DNA from: Onchidella celtica | Taxonomy: Eukaryota; Mollusca; Gastropoda; Systellommatophora; Onchidiidae | NCBI GenBank assembly: GCA_963931925.1 | Contig: OZ007576.1 | Location: 13,439,567 to 13,503,566, forward strand | Length of the DNA: 64,000 bases | Reading direction: 5' to 3' | Shown here: piece after piece, positions 58,801 to 64,000 of the stretch | Layout of the letters: the number at the start of each line of letters is the position of its first letter | Numbering within the stretch: position 1 is the stretch's first letter | Position numbers and translations under genes: made by a program | Notes under the pieces: model-generated | The model's database searches: none | What the model was told of the DNA's origin: nothing | The model's input: the letters and a program-made list of their open reading frames with translations, nothing else

Positions 58801-58958
58801 GGCGCATACGTAAACGCACCTATCCCTAGCCCCGACCTTATCCTCAACCCTAAACCTTATCGAGTCCCTAACCCTGCCCCCTACCCATTCAACCAAAAAA
58901 CAGGAGGAAAACAAAGAGAAAATGAGAAAGAATAATTAATTAAGGCTGTTGTTAGGAG

Positions 58959-59030
58959 CATTTCGAGGGGAGCTCCCTAGCTCTGGAGTCGCAAAAGGCT
59001 TTAACATACGTACCCCTAACGCAAAAAACT
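58959..59030 (+). repeat. Dispersed repeat, copy 1
   Basis: CATTTCGAGGGGAGCTCCCT ... TACGTACCCCTAACGCAAAA matches the reverse strand of 63263-63329 at about 80% by eye. Confidence 0.55.
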
Positions 59031-59429
59031 TGGGGGACAAACATACTTGTGACATTTTTTTGTTTTTTTCAAGTGGGTTATACATGCAGCAGGGTAGAAG
59101 TATAAATGTATCACACTTTGGGTGAGTTTAATAATGTGCCTTGGGCGAAAGTTGACAGTTTCCGTCTGGAGGACAAACACTGACGAATCTGCATGTCATT
59201 GTGTGACTGTGTCTCCTCACACGTGGACTAGAGACACAGCGGGGCTAAAAGTGCCACATATGGGGGGTAGCAATGTTTATGTCAAATTGCGCGCCGTAAC
59301 TTTGCTGGTGGTGAACGGCCAATAGGTAACGAGGCGTAGTTGTGTACGTTTAGGCTTACTGCACACTGACAGACTGGTCGCAGCTGTGGCGCCGGGGACA
59401 GTTCGTCACCATTTTATGGCCAGTGTCTC

Positions 59430-59494
59430 GTTCTCCTCTCTCTCTGTCTCTCTCTCTCTCTTACTTCTCTCTCTCTTACTTCTCTCCTCGCTCC

Positions 59495-59535
<41 letters not shown>

Positions 59536-59640
59536 CCTCTCTCTCTCTCTCTCTCTCCCTCCCTCTCTCTCTTTCTCACTCTCTTTCGTTTCTTTTCTTT
59601 TCCTTTCTCTTTCTCTCACTCCCTCCCTCCAATTCACCGA
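59430..59640. repeat. (CT)n-rich microsatellite
   Basis: About 200 bp of imperfect CT repeats. It produces false Ser/Leu and Arg/Glu frames. Confidence 0.9.
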
Positions 59641-60360
59641 CACCCGCCCTTGTTTCTGTAGTCTAATTTCTTTTCTGTCTGTCACACAAGACTTTCCTCT
59701 ACACTTGCAATCTTAAACTCGAACTTCATCAGCATTAATACCTCCAGTTACCCAGGCGATCGACGAATGTAACATGCACAGAAACCACTCAGTTATGTCG
59801 CATTACATTTACATATAATATCATAAATATGCAGGCCTGCGTAAAGCTGATAATAGGCCCAGGCTAGGTGGGAAATGAAGGCCCCCATTTCTGTTCAAAC
59901 TGCTCATTAAGTATTAAAGTTTTCGTCTTAATCCTGTGTGAATCTTCTTTAACCCTTTTGCTGCCAAGCCTAAATGTCCTTCCTTCCTTAAGACTACCAG
60001 AATAATGGGTTATCGGGTAGAAAAACAGCAGGAAATGGTAAAATCAGGAATGCAAAACCTGCCAGAACAATGCCGGATGATAGGGCCACATAATTATGAT
60101 GGGCCGATATATTGGCCCTGTGGCAGCAAGAGGGTTAAAATATTAATGTTTGGCACTACCGGGTCCTCTTTGACTATCTTTAAAAGATTCATTTTCCGTA
60201 TCAGATCACCCCCAACCCCCCCCCCTTTTTTTTTTTTAGTTTGGTCTCTATCGGAGGGGGGGGGGGGTTAGGCCCTTCTCGAAATCGGACAACCGGATGC
60301 AACTGGTCTGTCTGCCCCCCCCCCCACCCCCCGCATGTATAAGTGTTATCGGAGAGAGAG

Positions 60361-60412
60361 GTTTCACTATAATTGGTGGATTTGCACTGTGAGACACGGG
60401 ATGCTCTGCGAA
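60361..60412. repeat. Fragment of the 44976-45621 MITE family
   Basis: GTTTCACTATAATTGGTGGA and TTTGCACTGTGAGACACGGG parallel 45242-45292 (GTTTCACTATTGGTCAATTT, GCACTGCCAGACACGGGAGG). Confidence 0.45.
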
Positions 60413-61039
60413 TTTTAATGTTGAGGATAAGGACAGGGTTAGGGATAGTATGCATACCTGCGCTCCCCTAGCGCAAAACGTTTTTGGGGTGCTTACGTAC
60501 TTGTAACAACAACCGAAATGGAAAATACCCTACGGTGTGTTCGTTTGTAGAAGGTCCCAGTACTGAGATATCAACAGCTGTGCCGGATCAGCAAACTTTT
60601 TTTTTATTTGATGGTAACGATTATCGCTTCAGCACTTGAATGAAGTCGTGTCCTTTACGGATGATTTTGAATGGTCGATTGTTTGCTTGTCGTTGACATG
60701 ACGATGGGTTTATTTGTCACAGCTGGTTCTACCTACCGTGTTCTTTCTATAGTGCGCAACGAGTGCAGTAATAGAGGTGTTAGAGGAGCTTACAGTTACT
60801 GTAGGGGGTCATGCATAAACTACCCACTCTTTGGGGGAAAAAAAAAGAAAGAAAAGAAAGGCCATTATTTTAATTTGAAGGTTCAGAATATCGAGGCCTC
60901 ATCATGAACATTCAACATTTAAATGGTCGTTAACTTGTACAAAGGTTGAACCCAAGCATATGAAAAGCCTACAAGATTTGGGGGGGGGGGGGGGGTAAAA
61001 TTTAACGTGCCGATGGAATTACCCTTGTGCTTATCTTTG

Positions 61040-61130
61040 GTTAGCATTCGCCCGGAGCGGGGATTCAAACTTTGGCAATCTGGCATTCCCGCCGAGCGCT
61101 CTAACCACAGGGCCACTGAGCTGGCCAGTG
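61040..61130 (-). mobile_element. tRNA-derived SINE head, minus strand
   Basis: Read on the minus strand, a pol III A-box-like segment (GCTCAGTGG...TGGTTAGAGCGCTCG) is followed by a B box (GTTTGAATCCC). The layout is tRNA-like with imperfect stems, typical of SINE heads. Confidence 0.55.
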
Positions 61131-61159
61131 ATTTTCATCCACCGCCTTCGTCATGACCG

Positions 61160-61240
61160 CCCATACAGTAGGGATAGTCCAGAGGCAAAGTGCTTACCTC
61201 TCATGCCGAAGGTACCAAGTTCGATCCCCGGTCGGTGCAG
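61160..61240 (+). mobile_element. tRNA-derived SINE head, plus strand
   Basis: ATAGTCCAGAGGCAAAGTGC (A-box region) and AAGTTCGATCCCCGG (B box) lie in tRNA-like spacing, followed by a poly-G tract at 61254-61269. It faces the opposite way from the SINE head 30 bp to its left. Confidence 0.55.
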
Positions 61241-61927
61241 GCATGTTGGAATTGGGGGGGGGGGGGGGGATTCCTGTCCCTGATCCTATGGTAGGAAGGA
61301 TCGAGCGCTTAGTCTTCTCGGATATCGACAAAAAAAAATTGAGGTCCCGTGTGCACGTGACAGATAATTATCTTGGCACTTTGAAAGTCGAGAAGAGCAG
61401 GCCGGACAAAACCGTTGTCTGTGCAGAATTCTGAAAAACTATTCTTTACCACAAAGGCACATAGAAATAAGAACAGGAAGAAAAAAAAAAGTGAGATGTA
61501 AATGCCAAGGGCAGCGAACCTACTAAACTAAAGACCTAAATACACCGCGCACACGCCCAACACACTCGAGCATACGCGTCGATATGATAATCACAGCGTT
61601 GAGTGTTGCATTTTCAGGGCATTTCATTATTTCATTCAGTTTTTATGCGTGAAATCTGAACAGTTGGGGCTTGGTCGCAGATAGTCAAGACATGCTGAAC
61701 GTCAGTGATATCATGAAAAACGACAGAACTTGATATTATAGTAACACAGCGTTAATTGGCTGCATTTGTTGGGGTAATAACATGGAAGATTGTTTATGCA
61801 TTCCTTGTAATATCATTTGATTTTGGCACGGCGCTATAACATTATTTTATGCAGCAGTATCAGGTCATAATATGGTAATGCGGATCAGCTTACAGAACAT
61901 TACATTATAATCGCTAGTGTACACGAC

Positions 61928-61990
61928 TGGGGGGGGGGGGGGGGGGGTCTACCGTTTTCAAATTTCAGATTTGGAGGGGGGGGGGGGGAG
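61928..61990. repeat. Pair of long poly-G tracts
   Basis: Runs of about 18 and 14 G residues at about 61930-61947 and 61976-61989, separated by about 28 bp. Confidence 0.85.
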
Positions 61991-62134
61991 GTTAGTTAAT
62001 TTTCTTGGAACTCGTCCAGAGTTAGAAGACATCCTGGGCAGCGTTCCCTCTAATTTTTCCAAATATATTTTAAACTCAAGGCCAAAACAATCGTATTTTG
62101 TAAAGTAAAAATGAGAGGCAACATTTTGGTGTGT

Positions 62135-62368
62135 AAAGATAAGATATCTCAGACATAAAGATAGGATATCTCAGACATAAAGATAAGATATCTCAGACAT
62201 AGAGGTGGGATATTTCAGACATAAAGGTAGGATATCTCAGACATAAAGATAAGATATCTCGGACATAAAGATAGGATATCTCAGGCATAAAGATAAGATA
62301 TATATCAGACATAAAGGTGGGATATCTCAGACATAAAGATAAGATATCTCAGAGGATATCTCAGACAT
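62135..62368. repeat. 22-bp minisatellite, about 10.5 copies
   Basis: The unit AAAGATAAGATATCTCAGAC(AT) alternates between AAGATATC and AGGATATC/GGGATATC variants. Ten full copies and one partial copy are visible, each with the palindrome GATATC, apart from two changed units. Confidence 0.9.
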
Positions 62369-63262
62369 CATGTACAGTGTATCAGGATTGGCCCGGCTGA
62401 TCAGTGATAAAGACCGGGTTTAAATTGCCTGTTCATCAGTTTTGCTTGAAAACGGATTTAATGTCAGACATTGCATATATCAGATCCGTGTGTTGGTGGG
62501 GAAGACGGCAGAGTCAGGCCTGAATATTGGCGTTTTCGATGTGTTTGGGTTTAGTGATCACGAGAAATTGTAACTATAGACGTCAACACGTGTAACAAGT
62601 CTTGGTGGGCGTTATGTTCCTGTTGTTCAATGTGTTCTGTACTGTTACCAGTGACTCTGTAAGACAAAGGCGTATCGTTGATGTGAGATAGAAAGGCACA
62701 TGAACATAATAATGATATCCGCAAGACTGGGAGAGAAAATGATATTTTTAAATCTGGGTCATAAAGCTGACCCCTGTAGGGCCCAGGGGTTTTGAGAAAA
62801 GGGCCTATTTTATTGATGTATTTACTTTTAGGGCGATGATGTCCATCTGGTGTCTTTAAAGGCAGAGTCATACAGCAGTGAGGTCGTATGTAATGCCGAG
62901 GCAAATCATTAGTCTTGATGTCTGTTGGATTTTGTTTTTTCATTTTGATATCTTTCAGAGGTGTTTAAATAATTGGGATGTCTGATGGGCCAGAGTGTAC
63001 AGCCGATATGTAAGGACGTTCAACGGATGTCTGCAGGATCGGTCCTATGGCGGATGGTGTGGTAGAATAAGACTGCACAGCTGGTGTGTGTGAAACAGGG
63101 CAAAACAAACAGCTGGTAAAACCAGAGGGTGAAACACACCGCCACTGATCTGTGACGTGTAAATTTTAAATTTTAATATTAGCGCCACGCCCGAAACATT
63201 GGAAGTGAATGTTGTTACAAGTACGTACGGCCCCCAGGTTTTTTGTTGTTTTGTTGTTTTTT

Positions 63263-63329
63263 TTTTGCGCTAGGGGTACGTATTTTAAAGCATTTTGTGA
63301 CCCCGGGCAAGAGAGCTCCTCCTGAAATG
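63263..63329 (-). repeat. Dispersed repeat, copy 2 (reverse orientation)
   Basis: This is the reverse-strand match of 58959-59030. It directly abuts the LINE fragment that begins at about 63330. Confidence 0.5.
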
Positions 63330-63834
63330 TCAATGGTACATCACATCAATAACCTGTCAAAATCACTATATTTATAATTACGTAGGTTAAGTAAACTATC
63401 ATTAACACTCCCTAAAGAGTCAATGCAAGCTTTGGTTTCATCCTTCATTTTTTCTCGTCTCGACTATTGCAACTCTCTTCTTAAAAACCTTCCAGCAGAA
63501 CAAATTAGCAAACTTCAGAGAATTCAAAACAATGCTGCTCGATTAATACTTAAACAACGTAGAAAAGAACATGTTACACCTTTGCTTATTGGTCTTCCCT
63601 ATCTCTTCAGAAAACACTTTGATGTGTAGTCTGATATGTATTGGTGTTTTGTGTGTGTGTGTGTGTGTGTGAAGGAGTGAGAGAGGAGGGAGAGGTAGTG
63701 TTTGTGTGTGTGTGTGCCTTTGTGTGTGTTGTCTGTTGCTAGGAATGAGATTTGTTCTGTTTCTGCATGTTTTGTAAAGCGCAAAGAGCATCTTTGGATA
63801 TGCGCTATATAAATGAACTTTATTATTATTATAA
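63330..63834 (+). mobile_element. L2/CR1-like LINE 3' fragment
   Basis: A decayed frame reads HHINNLSKSLYL (stop) LRRLSKLSL and then ALVSSFIFSRLDYCNSLLKN, LPAEQISKLQRIQNNAARLI. This is the C-terminal reverse transcriptase/thumb region typical of L2 and CR1 elements. The segment ends in GCGCTATATAAATGAACTTT followed by (ATT)n, the characteristic 3' terminus of this group. A GT microsatellite (63649-63720) and a deletion lie between the coding part and the 3' end. Confidence 0.8.
63646..63730. repeat. (GT)n microsatellite inside the LINE fragment
   Basis: GT runs at about 63649-63671 and 63700-63715, separated by a GA-rich stretch. Confidence 0.85.
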
Positions 63835-64000
63835 ATGTTCTTAACAACAGCCGTTATTAATTATGATTAATTATTCATTCAGATTTTCTTTTTGTTTTCC
63901 TCATTTGTTTTTTGTTGTTGTTGTTGTTGTTGAAAGGGTAGGAGGCAAGGTTATGGATGCGATGAGATTATTTAGGGTTGAGGATAAGGGCGGGGTGAGT

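Noticed and set aside
1-64000. CRISPR array, operon or phage-like system
   Set aside because: The window is eukaryotic; the tandem repeats present are minisatellites without spacer-repeat structure or cas genes.

Overview
The window looks like nuclear DNA of an invertebrate animal, most likely a mollusc (an inference). Genes are split by GT-AG introns, genes are sparse, and the space between them is full of miniature inverted-repeat DNA transposons (MITEs), truncated LINEs, microsatellites and runs of pure C or G. There are no operons, CRISPR arrays or bacterial features. No similarity search was possible, so family names rest on motifs read by eye.

Layout. At 56-4237 (+) are the last three coding exons of a Ser/Pro/Gln-rich gene with an AT-hook-like motif, followed by a long 3'UTR to about 6645. 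At 9382-9720 (-) is a small secreted cysteine-rich protein. At 13291-15325 (+) is a complete three-exon ALKBH2 (DNA dealkylation dioxygenase), the safest identification here. At 21867-25691 (-) is one very long coding exon for a 1274-residue Ser/Thr-rich protein with two KEN boxes, Cdk-type sites and a conserved-looking C-terminus that may be Tantalus/PRR14-like. At 28409-32018 (+) is a three-exon MADF/BESS-type gene whose first exon is broken by a 186-bp LINE tail; its first intron holds a MITE and a decayed Ty3/gypsy internal region. At 37241-37367 (+) is a convincing first coding exon with a perfect splice donor, but I find no following exons.

From about 37.4 kb to the end the window is essentially repeats. 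The main item is a recent 5'-truncated RTE-type LINE at 51556-53519 (-) with an open reading frame and a 12-bp target duplication; a second truncated copy at 26369-26927 differs at only 4 of about 547 bases. Other items are several MITE families, including nested CAGT-ended elements, poly-C-bearing elements and two long foldback hairpins. There is also a 25-bp palindrome inside a 9-bp duplication, tRNA-derived SINE heads, an L2/CR1-like LINE 3' end, a 22-bp minisatellite and a tandem repeat of about 125 bp.

The genes do not form a shared pathway. ALKBH2 and the KEN-box protein are probably nuclear housekeeping functions. I found no convincing new multi-gene system. The most informative signals are the datable insertion events and the diversity of small inverted-repeat elements.
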